DNA from: Celeribacter baekdonensis B30
Lineage (GTDB): Bacteria; Pseudomonadota; Alphaproteobacteria; Rhodobacterales; Rhodobacteraceae
DNA: 64,000 nucleotides
Reading direction: 5' to 3'
Assembly (NCBI RefSeq): GCF_000299875.1
Contig: NZ_AMRK01000017.1
Span: 1 to 64,000 of the forward strand
Under the pieces are notes generated by a model. The model ran no database searches. It was not told the DNA's origin and worked only from the letters and a program-made list of their open reading frames with translations. Position 1 is the stretch's first letter; every line of letters starts with the position of its first letter. Positions 33,351 through 41,913 of this stretch are shown here, in pieces. The position numbers were made by a program, and so were the translations under genes.

Positions 33351-35099
33351 ATGGCCAAACCGTCTTCGCAATTCAGTGCGCGCCTGTGCGGACTTATCGA
33401 ACAAATCTATCCCGATCTCGATGCGAAAGCGTTGAGCCAACAGATCACTGCGGCCTTTTGGCCCGAAGGCTCCGGGTATCGCTCACGCGCCCGCGCGCCG
33501 GGACACAATCTGTGGAATGAGACTGACACATTGGTCATCACCTACGGCAACACATTGGTCGATGGACAACACAAACCCTTGGATTTGTTGCGTGATTTTC
33601 TAAACCGTTATCTGCGCGGTGTGATCAATGGCGTGCACATCCTGCCGTTTTTCCCTTTCACCTCTGACGATGGCTTTGCGGTCACCGACTACCGTTTGGT
33701 CAACAGTCAACTGGGCGATTGGACCGATATTCAACGGATCGGCGAAGAATTTCGTCTGATGTCCGATCTGGTGCTCAACCATGTGTCGTCGCTCTCGACT
33801 TGGTTTTCGGAGTACCGTCAGGGCCACGCCCCCTATGACACGTTTTTCGTCGAAGCCTCGCCAGAAGATGATCTCTCCGAAGTGGTGCGCCCGCGCACCT
33901 CGCCCTTGTTGCGCGAAGTGATGACGGCGAATGGCCCGAAACATGTTTGGTGTACCTTTAGCCACGACCAGATCGACGTGGATTTCCACAATCCCGAGGT
34001 CTTGTTGGAATTCCTGCGGATCATGCGGCTGCATATCGACAATGGGGTGCGGATCATTCGGTTGGATGCGGTGGCCTTTGTTTGGAAAGAGTTGGGCACC
34101 AATTGTATCCACCTGCCACAAACCCACGCCATTGTGCGGTTGATGCGGCTGCTGTGCGATTACGCCGAAGAGCGCGTGGTTTTGATGACCGAAACCAATG
34201 TGCCCAACGCGGAAAACCTGAGCTACTTCGGCAACCGCAACGAAGCGCATATGATCTATAATTTCTCGCTGCCGCCCCTGCTGTTGCATGCACTGTTGTC
34301 GGGCAACTCATTACACCTCAACCAATGGCTGATGCGGATGCCACCGGCGCAATTGGGCTGTGCCTATCTCAACTTCTCGGCCTCACATGACGGGATCGGC
34401 GTGCGCGGGGCGGAGGGGCTTTTGTCCAATGACGAGTTGGATCAGGTGATTCAATGTGTGCGCGATGCGGGCGGATTGGTGTCGATGCGGGCCTTGGCCG
34501 ATGGATCGCAAAAGCCATATGAGTTGAACATCACCTATTTTGACGCGCTCAAAGGCACGATTGAGGGCGGCGAGGACGGGCTTCAGGTGGCGCGGTTTAT
34601 CTGTTCGCAAACCATTGTGATGGCGCTTGAGGGCGTTCCCGCCTTTTACATTCATTCGCTTTTGGCGACCCATAACGACCATGCGGGCGTCGAAAAAACC
34701 GGCGTGAACCGGGCGATCAATCGTCATCGTTGGGATTACCCGGAACTACGTGCCCTGCTTGATGATCCCGAAAGCCTCAACGCCCAAGTTCTGGCCGCGC
34801 TCAAGGATCGGATCGCTATTCGCACCGCACAAAAGGCGTTTCACCCGAATGCGACGCAGTTCACCATGCAGCTAGGCGATGCGTTCTTTGGCATCTGGCG
34901 GCAATCTCCGGCCCGCGATCAATCCATTTTCGCGATCAACAACCTGACCAACCAGGATGCCGAAATTCCGCATATTTCGATCAACCTGATCGAGGGCGAG
35001 GATTGGTATGATTTGCTATCCGGCGAAAAGATTGACCTCTCCTTGCCAAATATCCGTTTTGCGCCCTATCAAAGCCGCTGGATTTCCAACCTTAAGTGA
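33351..35099 (+). CDS. GH13 sugar phosphorylase (sucrose/glucosylglycerate phosphorylase-like)
   Basis: Alpha-amylase-superfamily enzyme of 582 residues with the GH13 catalytic residues: nucleophile D239 in IIRLDAVAF, acid/base E281 in LMTETNVP and stabiliser D347 in ASHDGIG. The overall pattern (HILPFFPFTSDDGFAVTDY near residue 97, LLNGVEGVPAFYIHSL-like segment late) fits subfamily 18, which holds sucrose, glucosylglycerate and glucosylglycerol phosphorylases. It would split an alpha-glucoside with phosphate to glucose-1-phosphate. In a betaine-importing marine-type bacterium, turnover of a glucosyl compatible solute is plausible but unproven. ATG at 33351 has AAGGGGA upstream; the frame is open 25 codons earlier without support. 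It is monocistronic. Confidence 0.85.
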   Translation: MAKPSSQFSARLCGLIEQIYPDLDAKALSQQITAAFWPEGSGYRSRARAPGHNLWNETDTLVITYGNTLVDGQHKPLDLLRDFLNRYLRGVINGVHILPFFPFTSDDGFAVTDYRLVNSQLGDWTDIQRIGEEFRLMSDLVLNHVSSLSTWFSEYRQGHAPYDTFFVEASPEDDLSEVVRPRTSPLLREVMTANGPKHVWCTFSHDQIDVDFHNPEVLLEFLRIMRLHIDNGVRIIRLDAVAFVWKELGTNCIHLPQTHAIVRLMRLLCDYAEERVVLMTETNVPNAENLSYFGNRNEAHMIYNFSLPPLLLHALLSGNSLHLNQWLMRMPPAQLGCAYLNFSASHDGIGVRGAEGLLSNDELDQVIQCVRDAGGLVSMRALADGSQKPYELNITYFDALKGTIEGGEDGLQVARFICSQTIVMALEGVPAFYIHSLLATHNDHAGVEKTGVNRAINRHRWDYPELRALLDDPESLNAQVLAALKDRIAIRTAQKAFHPNATQFTMQLGDAFFGIWRQSPARDQSIFAINNLTNQDAEIPHISINLIEGEDWYDLLSGEKIDLSLPNIRFAPYQSRWISNLK

Positions 35100-35122
35100 G
35101 GGCGGCGCAGACTGCGACCAAC

Positions 35123-35155
35123 AAAAAGGCCGGACACATCAGAGTCCGGCCTTTT
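35123..35155. terminator. bidirectional terminator between the phosphorylase and sugar transferase genes
   Basis: AAAAAGGCCGGAC (35123-35135) pairs with GTCCGGCCTTTT (35144-35155) around an 8-base loop. It lies between two converging genes. Confidence 0.92.
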
Positions 35156-35182
35156 GAAACTATCGCAGTCCGCTGTGCGGCG

Positions 35183-35899
35183 TTAGTGACCTGTGCGGTT
35201 GAGCACCACAGCAAAGGTTTTCCACGTCAATTTCACGTCGGTCGCAAAGCTCAAATCGCGCTCATAGCCTTCGTCAAAGGCAACGCGGTCGGCAAAGGTG
35301 GTTTCGCCTCGACCCGATACTTGCCAAGGTCCAGACAGACCCGGACGCATGTTGAAATAGGCTTTGCCTTTCGCCGAGGTGTAGATCGACATCTGCGACG
35401 GCATGAACGGGCGCGGACCGATCAGGCTCATATCGCCCCGGAACACGTTCAAAAGCTGAGGCAATTCATCCAGACTTGTGGCGCGAATGATGTGACCGAT
35501 CCGGGTGATCCGGGGATCATTGGAAAGCTTTTGAAAGGTGGTCCATTCTTCGGCCACCGCAGGGTCTTCGCGACACAGCCGCTCAAGCACCTCTTCGGCG
35601 TCCACACGCATACTGCGCAGTTTGTAGCATTTAAACACCTTACCATTCATACCCACACGTTTTTGCGCAAAAAACGCCGGGCCACCGTCGCGTTTGACCA
35701 AGAGAGCCAAAACCAAGACCACGGGCACAATAATCGGCGCCGCGATCAAAAGCAGCAGCATATCAAAGATGCGTTTGCCATATTTTCGATAGAATATTCT
35801 TTTGGGTTGCGCGGTCTCCTGAGAGATGTAGCAATCCGATCTCGTCGCGGTGGCTGCGAGCACGGGTGAGCTCAGAGAACTGTTTGACGTATCCAACAT
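35183..35899 (-). CDS. bacterial sugar transferase (ExoY-like, undecaprenyl-phosphate sugar transferase)
   Basis: Protein of 238 residues that would transfer a sugar-1-phosphate to undecaprenyl phosphate to start exopolysaccharide synthesis. One membrane helix (about 44-67, KRIFDMLLLLIAAPIIVPVV) is followed by the catalytic domain with KRVGMNGKVFKCYKLRSM, SLDELPQLLNV and the Pro-rich GPRPFMP motif. The N-terminus (about 35 residues) is Ser/Thr-rich and cytoplasmic. No other polysaccharide gene is nearby, so it is an orphan. It is preceded by a long AT-rich region. Confidence 0.9.
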   Translation of the reverse strand: MLDTSNSSLSSPVLAATATRSDCYISQETAQPKRIFYRKYGKRIFDMLLLLIAAPIIVPVVLVLALLVKRDGGPAFFAQKRVGMNGKVFKCYKLRSMRVDAEEVLERLCREDPAVAEEWTTFQKLSNDPRITRIGHIIRATSLDELPQLLNVFRGDMSLIGPRPFMPSQMSIYTSAKGKAYFNMRPGLSGPWQVSGRGETTFADRVAFDEGYERDLSFATDVKLTWKTFAVVLNRTGH

Positions 35900-36273
35900 A
35901 ATATTTACGGACCCTTGAACGGCGAAACGCTCGCCGCCTCGAATCCCCCCAAATGGCTGACCATTTCTTCATACATTATTAAGGACGTCATTTCCGTGAA
36001 ACTTGCTAAGAATTGTTTGGGGTTCGAATTTATCCTTTAAAAACGAGCCTTTTCTGCACTTGCACAATAAGTTACGCGTATTTTTCAAGCAGACTATGAA
36101 CAAAAATATTTCAAAACTACGTAAAACCTTACCCGAATCGAAAGCGAAAAAAGTCAACTACAATTTGTAAACGTAACGTAACGTAAAAATGACACAGCAA
36201 CTTAGCCTAAGCGGATTTCGTCAACACCACATTCCTGCTTTTGACCAAGGCCACCGCCCTTCGCCGCACCGCG
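35900..36273. promoter_or_regulatory. AT-rich control region upstream of the sugar transferase
   Basis: About 370 bases with markedly lower GC than the rest of the window, richest in A and T from 35980 to 36190. It includes ACGTA repeated three times in tandem (36171-36185). No supported gene is present. It must hold the promoter of the sugar transferase; silencing or activation by an AT-binding regulator of exopolysaccharide genes (MucR/Ros type) is a guess. Confidence 0.5.
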
Positions 36274-37596
36274 CTATCCAACACGACGCAAACCATCGAC
36301 CCAGACCGTGGCAATATTGGCGCGCGAGATGGAATAAAGCAGCTTTTCCAACACCAGATCACCGTCGTAACCGGGCCAAAGCCGGATCGTGCCCTTGGCG
36401 GCTTTCGGGTCAATGGCGATGGCATCGAACTTCATTCCCGGCTCGAAACTCCCGACCGGAAGGCCAAGCGCCTTGGCCCCGCCGCGTGTCGCCAGATAAA
36501 AAGCGGTGCGAAAATCAATCCGCGCCGCGCCCCGGCCCCGCGCCTCAGGCGCAACAGCGGCATCCACACCGCTTTCCAACATTCTAGATGCCGCAATCGC
36601 CATCCGGGCCGTTTCCCAGATCGAGGCCACAGGCCCGCCGGACATATCCGAACCAAGCCCGACATTGAGACCGCGTTCCAAAGCGGCGCGCAGCGGAAAG
36701 ACCGCCCCTGAGAAATAGGCATTGGACAGCGGGCAATGCGCCACCCCCGCCTGATGGGCGATCATCAGGTCCATATCAGAGCCGGAGAGATGCGTGCCGT
36801 GGGCAAAGACCGAATGCGGCACCATCAGGCCAAAGTCCGCCAGCGCCTCCGCATCAGAACGCCCCGTTCGGACACGGACATAGTCATGTTCCCAATCACT
36901 TTCCGACACATGGCTTTGCACCCGCGTGCCGGTTTTTTGCGCCAAAGCGCCAAGGCCCGAAAGACACGCATCGGTACAAGACGGCACAAAGCGCGGCGTC
37001 ACCACCGGATGCACCATCCCGTCATTGCCGGGCATGGCGTTGATATACTCAATCACCGCGCGCGTGCCCGCAATCGCGTCTTCGGCAGAGGCATCGCGAT
37101 ACTCAGGCGGGCATTGGTCCGGGTCATCCATCACCACTTTGCCAATCAACGCACGCTGCCCCTTGGCCAGACAAAGATCGGCCAAAAGCGTGGTAGCCGG
37201 GACATGAACGGTGGCAAAATGCAGCGCGGTGGTGGTGCCAAGCGCCAACATGTCGTCGATCAACGCACTGTAGACCGCTTTGGCAAAATCGAGATCGGAA
37301 AACCGCGCCTCAAGCGGGAAAGTGTAGGTTTGCAGCCAATCCTCAAGCGGCACGTCAAGCGCGGTGCCAAGTTGCGCGTATTGCGGCGCGTGCACATGCA
37401 GATCCACGAATCCCGGCAAGATCAACCAGCCCGTTGGCAGGATCGTCGCCCCGGTCGGATCGCCGTCCGGCTCAAAACCAACAATGCGCCCCGCGTCATC
37501 CAATGTCAGAACGGCATCTTCAAAGGCTTCAACCACACCCAGGGTTGGCGCATGAAACCCCGAGACCAAAATCTTTTGTCCGCGCAGATCCTTCAT
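36274..37596 (-). CDS. guaD: guanine deaminase
   Basis: Zn-dependent amidohydrolase of 440 residues converting guanine to xanthine and ammonia. The family signature PGFVDLHVHAPQYAQLG carries the first metal ligands, followed by QSHVSESDWEHDY (substrate pocket), FAHGTHLS and GLGSDMSGG (metal Asp). The start is the ATG ending at 37596, which overlaps the oxygenase stop codon (ATGA); the frame is open 24 codons upstream within that gene. It is the last gene of the minus-strand operon with a BMP-type importer, an 8-oxoguanine-deaminase-like enzyme and a Rieske-less oxygenase. It may act on guanine released after N-demethylation or on a close analogue. Confidence 0.92.
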   Translation of the reverse strand: MKDLRGQKILVSGFHAPTLGVVEAFEDAVLTLDDAGRIVGFEPDGDPTGATILPTGWLILPGFVDLHVHAPQYAQLGTALDVPLEDWLQTYTFPLEARFSDLDFAKAVYSALIDDMLALGTTTALHFATVHVPATTLLADLCLAKGQRALIGKVVMDDPDQCPPEYRDASAEDAIAGTRAVIEYINAMPGNDGMVHPVVTPRFVPSCTDACLSGLGALAQKTGTRVQSHVSESDWEHDYVRVRTGRSDAEALADFGLMVPHSVFAHGTHLSGSDMDLMIAHQAGVAHCPLSNAYFSGAVFPLRAALERGLNVGLGSDMSGGPVASIWETARMAIAASRMLESGVDAAVAPEARGRGAARIDFRTAFYLATRGGAKALGLPVGSFEPGMKFDAIAIDPKAAKGTIRLWPGYDGDLVLEKLLYSISRANIATVWVDGLRRVG

Positions 37597-38477
37597 GCCG
37601 CAGTGACGGTAAATGTATCCGCCGGCCCCAAAGTTGTACCGTAAACACAGCCCTTTTCTTTCAACCAACGGCGATACGCGATGGAGGAGGCATCGGCGCG
37701 GGTCGGCGTTTCGAACCGCGGTTCCAACGGCAAAAGACGCGGGCGTTGGTTTTCCAAAATGATCCGGTCTTGCAGAAAGATCACCTGTTGAAACCCGATC
37801 AGATCGGCATCCGTGCTGGTCTCATCCAGCAAGAACATCACCGGATGTGCGCGACACAGGCCCGGCTCCATCGGTTGCACAAACAGGCAAATCACATCCC
37901 AACGCGTCTCGGACATCGGGCAGGTTTTATACAGCAACACGGTAAACGGCGTGGTGATACGGTAGATATAATCGGTCCGGATCGCGCCACTTGCGGATTT
38001 GGCGGCCTGTGGTTGAGTAAAAACGCAATCGGTGGCCCAGACCTCGTCCACATCGCGGCGGATTTCGCATTTGTATTTCTCAACCTCGGGGTGCGCCTCA
38101 GAGCCAAGAATATCCGTATGCACAAAAGGGAAATGCGCCATATCCAGAAAATTCTCGATCACGCGCGGGGCCGAGGATTTCACCTTCACCGCGCCGCAAG
38201 GGACATAGCGGCGATCCGGTTCATCCGCCTCTGAGATATGCGGCACATCGGTGTTGGGCGCGCCCAAGGTGACCCAAAGATAGCCGTATCGCAGTCGCAC
38301 GGGCAATTCCCTATCCCCACAGCGCGCCACCAAAGCCTCGCCGCCCGTGATGAAAATATCCTGACCCAAAAGCCGGGTCGTCAGCCCAGAGGGCGGGATT
38401 TCGGCCAGATTTTGAATGCAATACCATTGATCGAGCGTGGCGGGGTCCAGCACCGACCCATCTGTCTCTGTCGTCAT
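37593..38477 (-). CDS. Rieske-type oxygenase catalytic subunit lacking the Rieske domain (NdmC-like layout)
   Basis: Protein of 294 residues related to VanA/NdmA-type mononuclear non-haem iron oxygenases. The iron motif is present in ENFLDMAHFPFVH (D112, H115, H120), and D237 in FLQDRIILENQ may be the third ligand. The C-terminal YRRWLKEKG is typical of the class. The N-terminal 75 residues keep the strands that flank a Rieske domain (DQWYCIQNLAEIP, YGYLWVTLG), but the CxH...CxxH cluster loop is missing. It therefore needs electrons from a separate Rieske centre; such a protein is encoded at 45231. Start at 38477 is chosen for AAAGGA at 8 bases. A second, similar copy is at 51569. Probable role: O2-dependent demethylation or hydroxylation of a purine-like compound (inference). 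Confidence 0.85.
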   Translation of the reverse strand: MTTETDGSVLDPATLDQWYCIQNLAEIPPSGLTTRLLGQDIFITGGEALVARCGDRELPVRLRYGYLWVTLGAPNTDVPHISEADEPDRRYVPCGAVKVKSSAPRVIENFLDMAHFPFVHTDILGSEAHPEVEKYKCEIRRDVDEVWATDCVFTQPQAAKSASGAIRTDYIYRITTPFTVLLYKTCPMSETRWDVICLFVQPMEPGLCRAHPVMFLLDETSTDADLIGFQQVIFLQDRIILENQRPRLLPLEPRFETPTRADASSIAYRRWLKEKGCVYGTTLGPADTFTVTAA

Positions 38478-38502
38478 TTTATGCATCCTTTGAAATTTGG
38501 GC

Positions 38503-39912
38503 TCAGGCGTAAATACGATCCATCGTTGCGGCATGATCGGCCAAAGCGGCCGCCACGTCCAGACGCGTGAACGCACCTTGGTCAATGATCTGCACCCCAT
38601 TGATGAAGGAATGATCAACCTCAAACGGACCGCACATCACAAGGGCAGCCAAAGGATCGCGCTGGGTGCCTGCAAGGCCAAGCCGCGTGCGTTTTATGGC
38701 AATGAGATCGGCGGATTTGCCGGGGGCCAGTTGCCCAATGTCGTCGCGCCCCAAAAGTTTCGCTCCCGCCCGCGTCGCCATCCAAAGCGCCTCGCGCGCC
38801 GACAGTGCCCCCGGTGTGCCGCCAAATCCGCCCCGCCCACCGGGGACCTCGGACAGGTAGCGGTCCGGCGCGACCCGTTGCAAATACTGCGCCATGCGCG
38901 CCTCCATGAACATGTTGGAGGTGTCGTTTGAGGCCGACCCGTCGACGCCCAAACCCACCGTCACGCCCGCGTCCAACATCTCGCGCGCCCGCATGATGCC
39001 AAGGCCGCAGCGCATATGGGCGGAGGGACAAAAGGTGGCTCCGGTGCCGGTCTCGGCAAAGGTTTTGATCTCGGCGTCATTGAGGAAAATCGCATGGGCA
39101 AACCACACATCGGGACCGAGCCACTCACAGCTTTCGGCATAGGCGACCGAACGCATGCCGTAGGTGGCGATGCAATATTCCTCTTCGCTCAGCACCTCGG
39201 CGATATGCGAATGCAGCCGCACACCGGGATGCATCCGTGCCAATCGCGCCGCGTCTTTCATCAAGCCTTGGGTGACGGAAAAGGCCGAACAGGGCGCCAA
39301 AACAATCCGCGTCATCGCGTGATCTGACATGTCATGATAGCGGTGGATCAAGCGCTCGGCATCCCTCAGGATCGCCTCTTCCTCCTCCACGCAACTGTCG
39401 GGCGGCAACCCGCCTTTGCTTTCGCCCCGGCTCATCGCGCCCCGCGCCGCATGAAAGCGCAGACCCATCTCCTGGGCCACCCGAATGGGCGTGTCCAAGG
39501 TGCAATCATTGGGCATGATATATTGGTGGTCCGAGGAGGTGGTACAGCCGCTCATGATCAGTTCGGCCATGGCCATGCGCGAAGCGGTTTCCATCGCCCG
39601 ATCATCAAGCTTTGCCCAAATCGGATAGAGGGTTTTGAGCCAGACGAAGAGTTCGTCATCCTGAACCATCACCCGCGTGAGGTTTTGGTAGAAATGATGA
39701 TGGGTGTTGATCATCCCCGGCATCACCACATGATCGGACAGGTCCAACACCCGATCCGCCACCACATCGACAAACCCCGACATCGGCCCGACAGCCGCAA
39801 TCACATTGTCGCGGATCAATACGCCCCCATCGGTCATTTCGCGACCGACCTCGCCATAACCGTCATCAAAGGTGGCCAGATAGGAGATGTATTTAAGGAA
39901 AGTTGTGCTCAT
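38503..39912 (-). CDS. 8-oxoguanine deaminase-like amidohydrolase
   Basis: Zn-dependent deaminase of 469 residues of the COG0402 family. Motifs: INTHHHFYQNLTR (HxH metal site), LHSHIAEVLSEE, FAHAIFLND and GLGVDGSASND (metal Asp). It closely follows the pattern of 8-oxoguanine deaminase (8-oxoguanine to urate) and of hydroxyatrazine ethylaminohydrolase. The gene begins at an ATG overlapping the permease stop (ATGA), so it is translationally coupled to the BMP-type importer. Substrate could be 8-oxoguanine, a methylated analogue or a pterin such as isoxanthopterin. Confidence 0.87.
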   Translation of the reverse strand: MSTTFLKYISYLATFDDGYGEVGREMTDGGVLIRDNVIAAVGPMSGFVDVVADRVLDLSDHVVMPGMINTHHHFYQNLTRVMVQDDELFVWLKTLYPIWAKLDDRAMETASRMAMAELIMSGCTTSSDHQYIMPNDCTLDTPIRVAQEMGLRFHAARGAMSRGESKGGLPPDSCVEEEEAILRDAERLIHRYHDMSDHAMTRIVLAPCSAFSVTQGLMKDAARLARMHPGVRLHSHIAEVLSEEEYCIATYGMRSVAYAESCEWLGPDVWFAHAIFLNDAEIKTFAETGTGATFCPSAHMRCGLGIMRAREMLDAGVTVGLGVDGSASNDTSNMFMEARMAQYLQRVAPDRYLSEVPGGRGGFGGTPGALSAREALWMATRAGAKLLGRDDIGQLAPGKSADLIAIKRTRLGLAGTQRDPLAALVMCGPFEVDHSFINGVQIIDQGAFTRLDVAAALADHAATMDRIYA

Positions 39913-40844
39913 CTTTGATCTCGAAAATAGGGGACTGTGAGACTGTCGGGTGCGGCCATCAGGCGGCGCATCCGTTGCCATGCCAGAACAGGCACGATCA
40001 TCAATGCCATGGTGCCCAGATAGGGCAACATCGAGAGGATCGAGGCGGCAATCGGCCAATTATGCGCCTGACCGACAAAGCCCAAGGCGGTGACAAAACC
40101 GAATAACAGCCCGGCAAGTACGGCGTTGATCGGGCGAAATCCGGCGAAAATCACCAAGGCGACCGCGATCCAACCGCGCCCTGCGACGACGCCCTCGGAC
40201 CAGCTTGGGACAAAGACCAAGGTCAGATAGCCCCCGGCCCCTGCCGCCAAAGCCGACCCCAATGACACATACCAAAACCGCATTTTCATCACTGAAATCC
40301 CCGCGGCATCTGCCGCCGCCGGATTTTCGCCCACGGCGCGCATGTTGAGACCATGACGGGTGTGAAAGATCAAAATATGCAGCGCCACCGGCAGCACGAG
40401 GAAGATCAGATAGACCAAAAGCGAATGGCTAAAGAACGCGCGGCCCAAAAACGGCAGATCGGACAGGATTGGGATATGGATGTCCTGAAAGGTCGCGGAC
40501 ACAGGCGAGCCAGAGATCGGTTTGCCCAAGGTGGCGGCCAAACCCATCCCCATGTAGGTGAGTGCCAAGCCGCAGAGCACCTGATTGGCGCGGATGATCA
40601 CCGTGGCCACGGCAAAAATCATCCCCGCGATCAACCCCACGCCCATGGCGACCAAAAAGCCCAGCCATGGGTGCGGCGTGATCACCACCGTGGCCACCGC
40701 TGACATCGCGCCCAAGGCGATCAGCCCCTCGACGCCAAGGTTCACCACACCCACACGTTCGGCCAAAACCTCGCCCAAAGCCGCCAGCGCCAGAACGCCT
40801 CCGGCCAAAAAGGCGGTTTGGATCAGACCTGCAAGAATATCCAT
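39909..40844 (-). CDS. BMP-family ABC transporter permease 2
   Basis: Inner-membrane protein of 311 residues with about 8-9 hydrophobic segments, of the RbsC/BPD2 type used in BMP (nucleoside/purine) importers. The motif ERVGVVNLGVEGLIALGAM near residue 30 and AVGENPAAADAAGISVMKMR (coupling region) are typical. It follows the first permease by 1 base and overlaps the deaminase downstream. Confidence 0.92.
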   Translation of the reverse strand: MDILAGLIQTAFLAGGVLALAALGEVLAERVGVVNLGVEGLIALGAMSAVATVVITPHPWLGFLVAMGVGLIAGMIFAVATVIIRANQVLCGLALTYMGMGLAATLGKPISGSPVSATFQDIHIPILSDLPFLGRAFFSHSLLVYLIFLVLPVALHILIFHTRHGLNMRAVGENPAAADAAGISVMKMRFWYVSLGSALAAGAGGYLTLVFVPSWSEGVVAGRGWIAVALVIFAGFRPINAVLAGLLFGFVTALGFVGQAHNWPIAASILSMLPYLGTMALMIVPVLAWQRMRRLMAAPDSLTVPYFRDQR

Positions 40845-40845
40845 G

Positions 40846-41913
40846 TCAGCGCGCTCCCTTGGGTGTGACTTTTCCAGTCGTTGGGATCAATTTGTAGCGC
40901 GCGACCTCGTCAGCGATGGCGGCGTAAAACAGGATCAGCCCGGTGATGGCCAAAACCGTATGGGTTGTAAGCCCTTGAGATTGCAAAACGATCCCACCAT
41001 TCAGGATCACCGCCATAAAAAATGCTGTGGCAATCACCCCCAAAGGGGCGGCGCGGGCCAGAACCGCGACCATGATGCCCAGATAGCCATAATTGTTGGA
41101 AATCCCGCCCTGAAGCCGCCCGACGGTGCCTGCAACCTCCATCATGCCGCCAAGCCCGGCGATGGCGCCCGACATCAACATGACGAGGATCAGATGACGC
41201 TGTACCGGCATCCCGGCATAGGCTGCGGCACCCGGATTGGCGCCGCCGATGCGCACCTCATAGCCCCAACGCGTATAGGCAAACATCACGGCCAAACCAA
41301 CCGCCAACATCAGCGCCACGGGCAAGCCCCAATGCACGATCCCCCAGACATAGGGCACCGAGACGGACAGTCGCGCGGTGGTCGCCAAAGCCATGCCCGA
41401 CGGATCGAGCCAAGGGCCGGTGGCAACCCAATAGACCAACAAAAGCGCGACGAAATTCATCAACAGCGTGGTGATCAATTCGGACACATCGGCATAGGCT
41501 TTGGCCAAGGTCGGGATCAAAATCCAAAGCGCGCCACCGGCCATGCCCGCGAGCGCCATCAGCGGCACTAAGAGCCACGCGGGACCCGGCACGAACAGCG
41601 CCACGCCAGTTGCGGCAAACGCCCCAAGGTTGAATTGCCCCTCCGCCCCAATGTTCCACGCACCGATGCGCAGGCCAACCGCAACCGCGAGACCACAATA
41701 GAGCAGCGGCGAAAACAACAGGCCCAAATCCTCAAGCCCGAAACGCGACCCGAAGGTCGATGACAACACCTTGCCGCCCAGCGCGATTGGGTCTTTGCCG
41801 GACAGCGCCAACACGGCGGCGGCGGTCAAAAGCGCCAAGATCACCGACAGCACCCGCGCGGAGAACAACACGCTTGGGGCCGCGACCGGCATACGTTGCA
41901 AACGGTAGCTCAT
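40846..41913 (-). CDS. BMP-family ABC transporter permease 1
   Basis: Inner-membrane protein of 355 residues with about 9-10 hydrophobic segments and the cytoplasmic coupling region IGGANPGAAAYAGMPVQRH. The segment GLRIGAWNIGAEGQFNLGA is characteristic of the YufP/BPD2 permeases of purine nucleoside importers. The start overlaps the ATPase stop codon by 4 bases. It forms a heterodimeric channel with the next permease. Confidence 0.92.
   Translation of the reverse strand: MSYRLQRMPVAAPSVLFSARVLSVILALLTAAAVLALSGKDPIALGGKVLSSTFGSRFGLEDLGLLFSPLLYCGLAVAVGLRIGAWNIGAEGQFNLGAFAATGVALFVPGPAWLLVPLMALAGMAGGALWILIPTLAKAYADVSELITTLLMNFVALLLVYWVATGPWLDPSGMALATTARLSVSVPYVWGIVHWGLPVALMLAVGLAVMFAYTRWGYEVRIGGANPGAAAYAGMPVQRHLILVMLMSGAIAGLGGMMEVAGTVGRLQGGISNNYGYLGIMVAVLARAAPLGVIATAFFMAVILNGGIVLQSQGLTTHTVLAITGLILFYAAIADEVARYKLIPTTGKVTPKGAR

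Noticed and set aside
35969-36157. Minus-strand frame of 62 codons in the AT-rich region
   Set aside because: Codon use is unlike all neighbours, there is no ribosome binding site, and AT-rich DNA alone explains the frame.
37593-38477. Possibility that the Rieske-less oxygenase is a decayed pseudogene
   Set aside because: The frame is intact, iron ligands are kept, a paralogue shares the same deletion, and a separate Rieske protein is encoded nearby.
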